Of a stretch of DNA of 64,000 nucleotides, positions 21,512 through 33,977 are shown in pieces. Each line of letters starts with the position of its first letter. Positions within the stretch are counted from its first letter, which is position 1. The position numbers were made by a program, and so were the translations under genes. A model generated the notes under the pieces. That model was not told the DNA's origin. It did no database searches and saw only the letters and a list, made by a program, of their open reading frames with translations. Source of the stretch: Tritrichomonas musculus (Eukaryota > Parabasalia > Tritrichomonadida > Tritrichomonadidae); assembly GCA_039105265.1 (NCBI GenBank), contig JAPFFF010000014.1, positions 744,001 to 808,000 of the forward strand. Reading direction: 5' to 3'.

Positions 21512-22519
21512 ATGTCGGCCCAATTTAATTTTGAACAAAAGCTCGCATTTAATTTTGTTGATCAGATTATACAATGTATTTTGAAAATAGTTCAAGCATA
21601 TGAAAATTTTAAAAATTCTATTTTAGATGATATTAATTTTTTAAATGATATTGACATGCGGGCCCAAAAGATATTAAAAATTTTCCGATCGCAAGACATC
21701 CCTAAAGATTTTTATTCGCTGTCAGATTCCTTAACAAAGCAAAAGCAGCCAATTGCTCTTGCCTTTTCTTTAATTTACGATTCTTTTCAAAAATCTAGTG
21801 GATTAATAGAAAAAAAAATTGATTATCTTAATAGCTTAATTAAGGAATCAGAAGATCGTATAGCCTTCTGTAAAGACACTTCAAAAGATGTAGAAAATCA
21901 GTTAAATAAAGCATTTCAAAATTATTTCGAATCATTTAAAAATTGTTCAAATGAAAGAGAATGCGCAGCTCTTGCATTGAATCAAATTCTCAATAAAGAA
22001 GAATCTTTTGACAACACTTTTCATGAGCACTTCATTCAATTATTGCAAACTATTGATGATCAGGAGATTTATACAAAATCTTTGATAGAAAGTTTACTCA
22101 ATTCATATAAATCGTTAATTAATGAAGAAAACGATTTTATTGACGAAATAACAGCTGAAATTGACCAAAACTTCTCTATTTTGCAAAATAGAATTGAACG
22201 TAAAAGGCGCACGAAAATAACTGTAGCCAAAGATATAATTGCTGAACTTGCAAAATTATTTTATAATTTGAAATGTTTTTCACAGCTTCATTCTATGCCA
22301 AAAAATCATATAATTCCTCATCGCTGGACAGATAATCAAAACAGATTTTCTGCGCGAATTTGGAGTGATTATCAAATGCGAGATGATAGCGAAGTTAGTG
22401 TTAAAAAGAAAGAAATGGTTGATGTTATAAAAGTTACTACTCAATCCTACTGGTTGATTAGAAAGAGCAATGGATCAGAAGGATATGTTCCATGCACTAT
22501 TCTAGAACCTGTTGGATAA
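21512..22519 (+). CDS. BAR-like helical protein with C-terminal SH3 domain
   Basis: The 335-residue protein has about 275 residues of predicted long helices, consistent with a BAR/F-BAR-type membrane-curving coiled coil, followed by a compact SH3 domain. The SH3 is visible in the last ~58 residues: an ARIWSDYQMRDDSEVSVKKK strand pair (ALYDY-like), the tryptophan in QSYWLIRKS, and GSEGYVPCTILEPV (the GYVPxNYV motif). Endophilin- and amphiphysin-like proteins use this architecture to recruit dynamin and actin regulators via proline-rich tails. A second BAR-like protein at 46274 has a Pro-rich tail that could be a ligand. The BAR assignment rests on overall helical character; the SH3 is clear. 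Confidence 0.75.
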   Translation: MSAQFNFEQKLAFNFVDQIIQCILKIVQAYENFKNSILDDINFLNDIDMRAQKILKIFRSQDIPKDFYSLSDSLTKQKQPIALAFSLIYDSFQKSSGLIEKKIDYLNSLIKESEDRIAFCKDTSKDVENQLNKAFQNYFESFKNCSNERECAALALNQILNKEESFDNTFHEHFIQLLQTIDDQEIYTKSLIESLLNSYKSLINEENDFIDEITAEIDQNFSILQNRIERKRRTKITVAKDIIAELAKLFYNLKCFSQLHSMPKNHIIPHRWTDNQNRFSARIWSDYQMRDDSEVSVKKKEMVDVIKVTTQSYWLIRKSNGSEGYVPCTILEPVG

Positions 22520-23221
22520 ATTTTCACAATATATAGTGAGTGAATTTTGTTAAAAACTACGTTATAATATAAGTTATCATTTCAATTGAAAAATCATTTA
22601 TATTATATAATCTAATGGAAATCCTCCCTACCAATAGAATACCTCCAACCATATTTTTCACCTAAACACATAATATTATGATTTGTTTGAAAATAACATA
22701 ATATATGGAATTTATTTTTTTTCTTTATTTAATAATAAAACTCGACCAAATAGTAATACAAAAAGTTGACTTCATCACTTTTTAAATTTTATCTATTTCT
22801 CAAGTTGATATTTAAATACCCTTATCTAGCCTCCCAATTTTCCAGAGATTAAAATTTAATTTTGAGAAGAATCCCAGGGAAATTGAGAATCTTCGATTGT
22901 AAAGAATATCATCATTTTGTCTTCAATCCAAAGATACAGTATATTAAGGGTACTCTCAAATTTCATTCAATTTTTGAGCAAAAACAATTTTTTAAAAAAA
23001 GAGGATTTTCCTTGATTTTTTGGTAAATATAAAAAGAACACCAAAAATTATCAGAAGAATTTTTTTTATTTGGCTCTATCTTTTAAAATGAGCAAAAAGA
23101 TATCTTCAATTTTTCCAATAACAATCCAAAAATAAAATCCTCAGGCCAATCATAATATTTTAAAGCATTAAATATATTTCTTAATAAAAAGTAGATAAAT
23201 TCCAATTTTATAAAAAAAATC
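22520..23221. other. Intergenic, AT-rich
   Basis: Downstream flank of the BAR-like/SH3 gene. It contains CCTCAGGCCAATCATAA near 23140, which shares the CCTCAGGCCA word with the 411-bp array further on. No gene is seen. Confidence 0.5.
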
Positions 23222-24233
23222 CATTTTTGATGTGTGGGGAAACTTATACTTTCTCAAAATTGGCTCTAGATTTTATGATGAAATTAATATTATTAATAAA
23301 TATAATCATTATATATCACAATACATTAATAACTAAGAATTTTCAACCTACGATTTAAAGATAAATGAATTTTAAAATTATTTTTTAAAAAAATTCAATA
23401 GAAAAGAGAATATTTTATTTTACATAAATTGCTATTATATATATAATAAAATATATTAGCTATATTAAACATTTATTTTCAGATTTCTATTTTGTATTTG
23501 AAAATATTTCCAAATATCTAATTTTTTTATTTACATTTCACTTGGTTTTTTGATAGAAAATTTAATTGAAAATTATGTGGTGTGAAATGTTCAGTATAGA
23601 AAATAATGTGGTGTGATATGAATAATTGAATATAGTATCTTAATATATCTCATGATTTTTAATATAAATTTCTAATATTTTTATTATAATAATTATAAAA
23701 TATTAGATTGTAATTATTTGCAAATTCATTTTTTATAATATTTGAAATCTACTAAGTTATAAATCATATATTTTTTCCAAGTCGATTTTCTAAAAATTGT
23801 AGGTTCCAATTATATTAGGATCGGACTATATTAATTTATGAAGTATGAATATTTGATAGCCTGAATTAAGTTGAAAAATCTAGTGCCAATCTTATCACAA
23901 TTCAATTTAAAATTATATAATCATTTTCTTAATTTAACTCATCAATTAAATCAGTTTTGTTTGTTTTTATACAGCTAACATATTTTATTTTACATATAAA
24001 ACAAATATATTGATCTAATTAAAACTCTATAAATTTTATTGTTGAAAAATGGAGAAAAATATTAATTATTCCAAACTCTTAAAAATAAATGAAAATATTA
24101 TTTTTACATAATTAAGATATTGCACAATAATATACATGAATATTGTTTGCCCAAAATTAATATTTATTGAATTATCATAAAAATAAGTTTTTTCAAAATA
24201 CGTTATTTTGAGTTTCCCCACACATCATTTTTG
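23222..24233. mobile_element. MITE with 15-bp perfect TIRs and 8-bp target duplication
   Basis: The element spans 23230-24225. Both ends read ATGTGTGGGGAAACT inward without mismatch. They are bounded by identical 8-bp duplications CATTTTTG (23222-23229 and 24226-24233). The interior of about 970 bp is AT-rich and non-coding. An 8-bp duplication fits hAT or P-like superfamilies, but the end sequence is not the CAGGG type seen at 14888, so it is a different family. Confidence 0.85.
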
Positions 24234-24469
24234 TTTTTTTGTAATTCAAAATTTGAAATGTACACAAATTTGAGATAATTATTATTTTTATATTTTTATA
24301 TTCACAAATTTGAAAAAGAAAAAAAATCATATATTTTTTCAATTTCTCGAAAAATTAACTATGTATTTCATCAAACGAACAGTTGTAAAGGTTATATATG
24401 AAATTATATTTTTGTTAGTTTGTTTATTTCAGTGTATTATTGACAGTTTTTATCATATTAGTATTAAAA

Positions 24470-25745
24470 CGTATGATTGATGTATTCAAAATTCCTCAGG
24501 CCAAAACTAATATTTTTATGTATATAATCTATAAAAATAGAAATATATTTGTATCTTCAAAATTCGTAGAGTTCTTGAATGTTGATCACTTATTTCTATT
24601 AAAATACCTTTTTAAAAGTTTAAAACATATAAATACATACTTCATAGAATATATATTCATAATTAAAAAATCAAAAAAATGATTTGATCAATAGAAAAAA
24701 GAAAAACAAAACAAAAAAATCAAGTAAAGTATACAATTTATAAATCTGACACAAATTAGTAAAAAATAAGTATTTATTTAATATTTTGATAAATATAAAC
24801 TCAGGATAAAAATTCGTCATACAGAAAATTTTTATTTTTACGAAAAACCCAAATGTATTTATTTAATTTAGACATCTAGGTGTAGGATTGATGGAATCAA
24901 AATTCCTCAGGCCAAAACTAATATTTTTATGTTGATATTACATTATTACCTACACATCTTTATATTAATTAAATTCGTAGAGATCCTGATAAATGATCAG
25001 CTATCAAATTCAATTTTCCATTTTTAACCTATTTTATATATAATTAGAGATTCCATAAAATATATATTTTTAAATAAAACATCATAAAAATTCTTTATAA
25101 AATAAATAAAAGCAAAACAAACGAAAAAAATCAAGTAAACTATTCAATTTTCAAATCTGACACGGAATACTAAATAATAGGTATTTTTTTAATATTTTGA
25201 TAAATATAAACTCAGCGTAAAAATTCGTCATACAGAAAATTTTTATTTGTACGAAATGTGAAAGTATTTTTTTCTCATTATATATTCTAAGCGTATAACT
25301 GATGGATTCAAAATTCCTCAGGCCAAAACTAATAAAATATAGTCAATATTTGATAGGGTAAGCAATAAAGTTGTATTCACAAAATTCACCTAGATCATGT
25401 GATATGATCAGTTATTGAATTTAATTTCCTCTTTTTCTCATATCATATCTATAAATACAAACTTTATCAAATATATTTTTATAAGTTAAAAATCAAAAAA
25501 ATGATTCAGTCAATGAAAAAATGCACAAACAAGCTACAAATGCAAGTAAAGTACACAATTTTCAAATCAGACAAAAATTAGTAAAAAATAAGTATTTATT
25601 AAATATTTTGATAATTTTAAACTCGGAATAAAAATTTGTCATACAAAAAACTTTTATTTTTATGAAATACAAAAATGCTTTTCTAAATATTTGATATCTC
25701 AGTGAATAATTGTAGATTTAAAAAATCCTCAAGCAAATATTCTTA
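24470..25745. repeat. Tandem array, 411-bp unit, about three copies
   Basis: The landmark AATTCCTCAGGCCAAAACTA recurs at about 24490, 24901 and 25312, with a weaker copy near 25723: exact 411-bp spacing throughout. A second landmark, AAATTCGTCATACAGAAAAT, recurs at the same period in the units (a variant in the last). Units have diverged by substitution but hardly by indel. No coding frame is conserved between copies. It is satellite-like, or the iterated core of an element. Confidence 0.85.
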
Positions 25746-26300
25746 TATTCGCATAAAAAATATAAATGCCTCAAAAAAATATAAATACAGATGATATTCA
25801 TGGAAATTCAAAAAAATCTTCTTTTTTTCGATCGCATTCAAATTTGAAAAATCTCACAAAATTCAAAGAAAAATGTTTTTATATTCTCAAAATTGAAAAG
25901 CAAATAATCTATATAAAAACCTCAGAATGTATACCCTTAAGATTCTAAAAGATTGAGTTTTTAATTTCTTTAAATTAAAAAAAAAACAATATTGACGAAT
26001 TTGACAAAACTTTGTTCAATAAATCACCTATACTAGTCAAAGGTGAATGTTGACTTTTTGAATTTTAAACAATATTGTTCCTTCATATGCCAATACCAAC
26101 TATGTTTTTTTCTTTGAACTAACCGCAATGAATGAAAGTCAACGAATAGGTGAAATTTGAAATAGTGTAGACAAAACTCATTGATTCAGAATTAAATATC
26201 ACTTATTTGTGAAAATTTTTTCGTTGATGTTTACATTTAAAAAACGAAGTTAATGTCATGAACCACAACGGTTTAAACAGTCACTTGTTTACAAGGCTTA
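25746..26300. other. Intergenic leading to a pogo-like transposase
   Basis: The first half is A/T-rich. At about 26035-26110 it resembles the palindromic segment at 7120-7290 (GTCAA, then ATGTTGACTTTTTGAATTTT). At 26298-26320 TATCAACGTTGACTATCTCTG reads, in reverse complement, like the left edge of that segment. This may be a degraded element end next to the transposase. Confidence 0.4.
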
Positions 26301-26344
26301 TCAACGTTGACTATCTCTGTGCATATTGAGAATTATTTATTTTT

Positions 26345-27252
26345 ATATATAGTCAAAAGCACATCTGTAGATGACGATAGAGCATCAATATCTTTAAAAG
26401 CAGTCAATGAATACATCGATGCTGTTCTTAACGCTTTGAAACAAGTAACAGACTTAAGACTTTTGCTAAATATGGATGAGAGCGGTTTTGGGCGGAGGCC
26501 TGAATATAAAAAAAGGCGATCTTGTGTGTACTGCAAAAATTGCAAAGTTCCTCTTTTATGGCGTGCTGATACAGATAATTATCATATTTCTTGGGTTTGT
26601 TGCATTAATGCAGCTTGCTCATGGACTCGACATATGATAATTACCACTCGCCAATATTATGAACCCGGATTTCAATCAAACTTTTGTAAATACATTTGCA
26701 GAATTTGGGACATCTTTGAAAGGTTATTTGGTCACAGAAAATATGATAGACTGGGTCCAAAATATCCTCATTCCACACGTTATTCAAATTAGATCTGAAA
26801 TTAACAACGAAAATCACCCAGTTGTTTTAATATTCGATGATTTACATCAGCATTTAACTGATGAAGTGATGCAAGAATTTGAAAAAATTCAACCAGTTAT
26901 TTTGATCCCATTGCCACCTCACTGTTCTCATATTACTCAACCATGCGATGCATGTATTTTTGGTACTACCAAAAATCGATATAGTCAACTCACAAATGAT
27001 AGAACGAAAACGAAATTTACTGCAAAATTATGCCGCATCAAAAAAGCAATTGAGCAATCTTTAAACGAAGAGTTAGTTTTCTCATCATGGCAACACTGTG
27101 GCTTTATCATCACAATTGAGAAAGGAATTTGTTCTCGTATTGAATTTTCTGAAGAATTTCAAGAAAAGCTCAGATCTTTGGCATGTGATGAAAACCAAGA
27201 AAAATCAAAAAAAAAAAAAAAAAAAATAAAAAATAAAAATGAAAATGAATAA
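26345..27252 (+). pseudogene. Pogo/Tigger-like DDE transposase, 5'-truncated and frameshifted
   Basis: Cut-and-paste transposase remnant of the DDE_1 (pogo/Tigger/jerky) group. Recognisable sequence begins near 26345 with KSTSVDDDRASISLKAVNEY and has the first catalytic Asp in LLNMDESGF, followed by a Cys-rich stretch. One frame change lies between about 26600 and 26660. The second part (from ATG 26659) then gives LIFDDLHQH (second Asp) and LPPHCSHITQPCDACIFG (third acidic position, about 36 residues further). The N-terminal DNA-binding domain is missing. A Lys-rich tail is encoded by a long A run. No terminal repeats were identified with confidence. Confidence 0.75.
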
Positions 27253-27443
27253 AAGAAATAAGTTCATCACCAAATGAAATAATAATGAATAAAAATTGAT
27301 TTTTTACTTAAAGTTTTTGTTTTCTTAATTTTTTGTTTTTCGACATCTTAGATAATATCATTTCCTATTTTTTACGAATTGCTAATATTTTCTGTCAAAC
27401 ACATTCTAAAATAAATGTATATATTATTTAATAAAAGAAAGTT

Positions 27444-28840
27444 TGAATAAATAGAAGTGCGAGAACTAAAATAACGTATTTTTTGTTTTAAAAAAGGATT
27501 GATTTTTCAAAAAATAATTCGTTAGCCTTATGATTTTTTTAATAAAATAAAGTATATAATTGATTATGTATATTACATATCAGTATCAAACTATTTGAAA
27601 GTTCATACGTCGAAATTTAAATTTTACATATTTTCAAGAATATGATTGAAGTTGAACCAATATTGATTATTTATTCATTTCATCATATTCTAAATAATAT
27701 TATTGATATAATTTCTAATTAATATATATATAATATTATAATATAAATGAGATAAATTTATTTTAACAAAAAAATTATAGAAAACATAAATATCTAGCTA
27801 TAATATTAATTTTATGGGGATAATAATTTTATATTAGAATTAAATTATATTGTATGATATTATATTATGATTATTTATAAATCCGCTCGACGGGCGTAGT
27901 TTTATTTTTATATTCACAAAAAGTTATAAAAGAATTGAGTAGAAATGTTCGTTAGGCTTAAATCCCCTCAAAATTCAATGCAATGTTCGTTAGGCTTAAA
28001 TCCCCTCAAAATTCTGTACATATTCCTTTATATAATATTTTATTAATATTTCTTAAATATCAGTAAATTAAAAATAAATAAAAAGTAATATATAATTTTT
28101 GGACGAAATTTATTTTAAAAAATATTTTTTTTTATCTTGAAATAGCAAACAGAGGACAGATCTTATCTTCAATAATTTTATAAATCTACTTTCACACTTT
28201 ATACGCTTAATACTTTCATTAAATTAAATAATAATATAATAATAACAGGCTATTATAATGAATAAGACTAAAATAAATAATTATCAAGAATTTCAGATTA
28301 TATCTATATAAACCATGCATTATTCGTTAAAGAAATAATTATTAAACCAATTAAATATCAGTTATATGTCAAATGACAACAATAAAACATATTTTTGAGA
28401 ATCTTTGTTTCATAATCGTAACTTTTAACCAAGGAAATAATTTAATTTATGAATTATCAAATAATATCATTGATATTAGTAATAATATATCATTTTATGC
28501 TATATTCTTTGTTTGTTTAAATTTCGAATATTGAAATCCTTTAATTGCTCAACGATTACAAAAGTTAAAAATGTGAATATTTAAATTATTTTATTTAAAC
28601 AAATATAAAAATTACCTTAAAAAACAAATTATTTGGTGCTCTTTTTTTATTTTTTTAGAAATAAAAATTTGAATTGTTTATTTTCTCATATTCAATTTTA
28701 AAATCAATATACTATTACTTGTAGCGAACCAAATTAAACAATTATACATTAATTATACATTATTTTACCTGTGTAAATAAATATCTAAATTTGAAATAAA
28801 TTGGTTAACCAAAGGTAGTTCTCGCACCTCTGAATAAATA
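27444..28840. mobile_element. MITE with 10-bp target duplication (Mutator-like candidate)
   Basis: The element spans 27454-28830. Its left end GAAGTGCGAGAACTA matches the right end read inward, GAGGTGCGAGAACTA, with one mismatch. Identical 10-bp duplications TGAATAAATA flank it (27444-27453 and 28831-28840). Duplications of 9-11 bp are typical of Mutator-like elements. The interior is non-coding and includes a 38-bp tandem duplication at 27945-28014 (ATGTTCGTTAGGCTTAAATC start). Confidence 0.85.
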
Positions 28841-29043
28841 AAAAATTATATGAGAAAAAAAAGAAAAATGATATTTTTGCTTTATGAATTTTTAGGCAGA
28901 TTTTCCTTCTAAAATAACATTTTCCCCTAAAATTACACTACTATATCTCTTAAACACCATTTATTTTATTATATGACTAATGATATATTATATTTATATA
29001 TTTATTTTGGGTTATTTTCTTTACACATTTCATTATGAAAGAT
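28841..29043. other. Short AT-rich spacer between elements
   Basis: About 200 bp without a recognisable feature, lying between the 10-bp-duplication MITE and the TTAA-flanked element. Confidence 0.4.
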
Positions 29044-29624
29044 TTAAGGACGACCTTTCACCGTTTATGATTTATTTTATAACGATTAATTTTTGTATTC
29101 ATTTTCATCGCAAATCATTGAAAATTAAAAAATTTAATAACTCAAGTTAGAAGGGAAAAAAGAAACTTGTTTTTGTGTTAATAAAAATCAAATAGAATAA
29201 ATTATTGATATCCGGTTCGAAAAGTAATATTAGTACTTGCTATTTATCAAATTTTATCATTTTGTTATTTTATCTACTAAAATATCATCTTTTTCTTTAA
29301 TATATTATGAGTTTGGAACTGGATTATTTTAAATATTCATGTTATTTAATAAATGGTGCACAGAAAACAAAATTGTTTTTCTTTGAAATTGATTTATTAC
29401 ATTTTGAAATTCTTAGAAAAAATATAAACGTATTTTGGTTTAATTCACTTTTATTTTTTGAAATATCTCTTTTTCAAAGCTGAATAATTAATTAATTAAT
29501 TTTTATATGCATTATATTCCAATTATTTATTTGTTAATATGAGTTTCACAATAAAATTATGAAAGATTGAAGGAAAATTAAATGTAACCACGACGATCAT
29601 TTTTCATAGAAAGGTCGTCCTTAA
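29044..29624. mobile_element. Small TTAA-flanked inverted-repeat element
   Basis: The ends GGACGACCTTTC (29048) and its reverse complement (ending 29620) are perfect over 12 bp and are bounded by TTAA on both sides (29044-29047, 29621-29624). The 573-bp interior is non-coding. TTAA duplications fit piggyBac or Kolobok superfamilies. An alternative is that the right end is the TIR of the adjacent mariner remnant, since CATAGAAAGG could also be TA-flanked. The left copy does not show that TA. Confidence 0.6.
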
Positions 29625-29658
29625 ATGAAAAAATGAGATCATAAATAAAATATAATTA

Positions 29659-29903
29659 TTTTAATCTTTATTCAAAGTAATTACCTTGTGAATCAATGCA
29701 TTCTTGCAATCTCTTTATCCATCCATTGAAAATGTTCTCCCAAAATTGAGAAGGTTTCTGAACGAAAAAATCTTGAATGAAAGACATAAGTTCTTCTTCT
29801 GAGTTAAACAAATAGCCTTCCAAACTATTTTTTAGCATTCCATTAATGGCATAATCGCAAGGAGAAAGGTCAGGGGAGTGGGGAGGGTGGGGGAGTTTTG
29901 AAA
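29659..29903 (-). pseudogene. Mariner-family transposase, 3' fragment
   Basis: The minus strand from about 29885 down to the stop at 29659 reads HPPHSPDLSPCDYAINGMLK and then EGYLFNSEEELMSF, WIKRLQECIDSQGNYFE and stop. These are the conserved C-terminal blocks of mariner transposases, including the last catalytic Asp in PCDY. Only about the last 75 codons remain; the 5' part is cut off where the Maverick-like sequence begins. The frame across this piece is open, so truncation is the main damage. Confidence 0.82.
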
Positions 29904-30460
29904 TATTGTTTCACAGTGAAACAGCTTTATTAAACGCTTATAGTTAGATATGGTAGTGGGTGTTTCACACCACACTACACACATGAAACTGACACTTTTG
30001 GTCTATTTTAATAACGAAAATGACAAAATGACAATCGAAAAGAGATGTCATGTTAAACGTCTCGTGGCGCGTATATTTAATGTATTACGTCAACAATAGG
30101 TTCATTTGTGATGTTTCGACAATTGATAAAACAAATTATATTCATAAATTGTCATTCATCAGATGATGCACAAATGAAATATAATTTATTGATATCATAA
30201 ATGAAACGATTAACTGTCCCAATCGATTACACACCAATACCAAAAGAATACGAGCGATTCGAATTAATTTATTTTCAACCATTGAGTGTTCTTTTGAAAC
30301 GAGATGATAAAAAATTGAGTCAACAAATGAAGAAATTGAAAGAAGAGACAAAAATAAAAATGTCCACTGATGAAACGTTTAATATTGATGAGTATATAAT
30401 AGATGAATGTTGTAATGATCGAACATATAGATTGATTTATAACCCAATCAAAAATAAGAA

Positions 30461-30826
30461 ATGATTTTTTTATTGATGTCTAAAATGACTGAAATTGATT
30501 TCACCAATTATAAACAAACACCTATCATTAAATCAATAACAAATTCAAAGTCTATTGAAAATCTACAATTGACAGAACATAAACCAAAGGCTGAAACAAA
30601 GCGAGGAAGAAAAAACAAATACGCTAATGATGAAGAGAGAAAGGAAGCAAGGAAGAGACAACAGAAAGAATATCGTCAACGTAAAAAAAATGAATTGATA
30701 GAAATGGAAAAACAAATTGAAGAACATAAATACATTTATTTACTTATGAAATCTGCAACGTTTGCATCAGTTGATGGTTTGATTTTGATTGTGATGAATA
30801 ATGGACTCATTAATTTAATTGGCTGA
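30461..30826 (+). other. Basic/coiled-coil part of the Maverick-like fossil
   Basis: Encodes a Lys/Arg-rich basic stretch (DEERKEARKRQQKEYRQRKK) followed by a short coiled coil, resembling a bZIP-type DNA-binding segment, and a hydrophobic C-terminus. Small DNA-binding proteins of this kind occur in large DNA viruses and Polinton-like elements. Part of the fossil above. Confidence 0.45.
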
Positions 30827-32259
30827 TACATAAAATCAACGAGACGTATTTCAAGTTATTTTAATGAATCGCTATTAGTTTTTAATTTTATCGGCTTGGT
30901 CTGGTCATAATTAACAATGAGTGGAGCTTGATTTAAAATCATAGAATCAATGTTTGCAATAACTGATGGTGTGTATTCCTTTTCACCAATTGAACTATAA
31001 ACTGGCTGACTCTGTGGCGATACAAGATATAATTTATTCGCATAATTTAATACTGGTAAATCATGAAATATGTATGGCGTGTTATTTTTGATTTCAATTG
31101 GTAGCATGGTGTTATATAGTCCAGTTAATAGTTGAATTCGATGACTGATAGATTTAATGATGATATCTTTTGTTGAAAGCATGGTTATTGTATTGTCTGC
31201 GTTTACACTAAATGTTATAATATTGACACATTCATCATTTTTCATTTGTGTTGAATTCATTTTTTTAATAAATTCTTTGATTTCATACGAATATTCATTT
31301 TCAAATGTTATTTTTATTAATTGTTTTTCCTCATCAATGAATTCAAAAGTGTCATCAGTTGTTGAATATAAAATATTTGATATTGTGTTAATGGATGAAA
31401 TATATTATTTGATGTAACTACATTTCCACGGAATGTTCATATTTAATGACACGGTAATATAGTCAGATGGTTTCGAATGAACAGAATATAACATAATTCA
31501 ATAATGAATAAAATGACGATTGCGTTATATGATTACAAATCTAAAGAAACTGAAATTTTTAATGACAAGGGATTTAAGATTTTTGTTGATGAGGGTGATG
31601 ATGGAAACAATGAAATAAAAATAATGATGATGTTAAATTTAATTGCATTTACAACAAGGATGAAGTTAATAATTTGGTATCGACGGGAGGCACTTACACT
31701 GAGTTATTGAAGAAAACAGCAATAAGTGCAATCAATAATGTATTGAAAGCAATATCGATTTATCATAGTTTAAAATATGTAAATGATAAATTAAATATAG
31801 TTGACAAAAATGTTAATATGTCAGAGAATACATTATTGGAATTGTAGCAATGGACGAATTCAAGTATGTTTGAAATTAATAATGCTGTCAATTATTTAAT
31901 AAATCAAGTGTCGGGAATTAATAGTTGTCATTGTATGGATGCTGGTGGATTGCATGACCAATTAACAGCATTAGATGGAACAGTTAATAATCTCGATGGA
32001 TATATAACATCAACGATTAATCCAGAGATACAAAACTTATGGCAATCATTTTCTAGATTTAGTGTGAGAGTTTGAGGAGCTAATGCAGAACATCTAATGG
32101 CACCATTGGATAAAATAGAAACTGTATATACTGAAAGTCAATCAGGTTTAACATCAGCGTTATCGAAAATATGGACACCACCAAATGAGGATGATAAAAA
32201 TAAATATGAAATTGTAGACCCATCACAAGAAATAAAAATTTTATCAATTCCATTAACTG

Positions 32260-33977
32260 ATGACCCCATATGAACGACCATTTGATGAATCAAGACCAGT
32301 TTATGGAAAAGTGAATATGCCTTATGATTTGCAAGTTAATGGATTGATTAACGGTGTTAACATTAATGATTTGAAACCAGTTGAAAGCAATTTTAGAAAC
32401 GTACCAGGTTATGAATATTATTATATTGAAAACGATGATGTATACACTGATGATTATATTTATAATTCGATTGAATGTAAGAAGCTTGGAATAAAAAACA
32501 TACCATCAACGACTATAACTAAATTGAAGACAATAAAAAATAAATTAAATGTGTTTCGAATAGTGTTGAGAAAAAATGAAATCATTGATGAGTCTGGAGC
32601 ATTTATGAAAGATTTTTATATCTATGTTGATGAAAATAAATTATATTGTCCAATTATTACAATTCATTCACAAACACCTCTGACGTATATTGTTAATCAT
32701 GAAGTTGTAGATTGGAATGATGAGCCCTTTATAGCTATTGATAAACAATCATCAATTGAATTAATGAAATATTATCTTCAGTGTAAAATATCAATCATGT
32801 ATCTTTTGAATCAAAACGCTATTGAATCAACAATTCCTGAAATTAAATGTGATATCATTAATGCAAGAAATGCTTTGAAGTTGCATGAATCAAATATTGC
32901 GTATTTCTATAAACCGTCATATATTAATGAATCTGATGATAATTTTTCAATGACGTTTAATATTCCTGATAGCTATTCATTACCAACAGGCATGAAATTT
33001 ACATTCACTGAACATTGTTTTAATAACTCTTGGTTGCTGACTTGGGATGGTGATAAATGGGTTGGTGATAATATACAAGCGAAATCAAAAGCTGAAGATG
33101 CAATTGATGCTGTTAAACATTGGGACCAACGATAACATTTTATGGATTGTATGATAATAATGAACATTTTGATGTCGCACGTGATAGATTACCGTCATTG
33201 AAAAGCATGTTATCACTTGGTGGATTTAATAACGTGTTTGATAAACATTTGGAGGCTAACTATTATCACGCTCAAATAAATGTTGCAATTAATGTTGAAG
33301 CTAAAAGTGATGCATTGAAAAAACAAATCATCAATAGTTATATCAATAGAATGAAAGAGCTTCATATGTTCGTCAATATTGGAGGTATAACAAATAAATT
33401 AGTTTGTGATTTGTATATAACTAATGAACCGCTGGAGGAATATACCAACGGACCTCAAGCATATTACATCAAATTGAAGACAATAAAAAATGTTATTCAA
33501 AAACTAGGAGCCAAATTTGAAGCTTCAAATCTAACAACAAAAGACATAACACTACATTTGAATCGTAAGATGTTGAGACCAATCGAAGAAATTAATTGGG
33601 ACCCAACAACAAAACCATTCAAATATATCATTGACCAACAGTTTTACACAATATATCCAAATCCAAATGCAGCAACAACGTTGTATACTGGCTATAATAT
33701 CACATAATCAAAAATAATCACAGCTGACAATATAACAACGATGAGAAGTGATTTAAATATTGTAGCGAATACACAAGATGTTATAGTTTATGATGTTGAC
33801 AAGATAACAAAACGTGCTGATAATTTAGATGTTGAGATGTCTGATGTCAAAAATAGAGTTTCACATCTCGAGAGCAAAGTTAAATCATTGAACATCGAAA
33901 CAGATATTGCTTTGGTATTAACAGCTGCATCAACTGGTTTATCGATTGGAAACACTCTTGAACTAACAGGTAGCTAA
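32260..33977 (+). other. Structural-protein-like parts of the Maverick-like fossil
   Basis: Beta-rich, Tyr/Asn-rich coding parts with two places containing LKTIKN, which suggests a repeated module, and a final coiled-coil part (DVKNRVSHLESKVKSL). No named capsid family could be assigned by eye. Part of the fossil above. Confidence 0.4.

Noticed and set aside
24440-24682. 80-codon frame at the start of the 411-bp array
   Set aside because: The frame is not conserved in the other units of the array, so it is chance.
26307-26344. First ~13 codons of the frame before the pogo-like transposase
   Set aside because: Falls in the GTCAACGTTGA segment and does not resemble transposase; the recognisable protein begins later.
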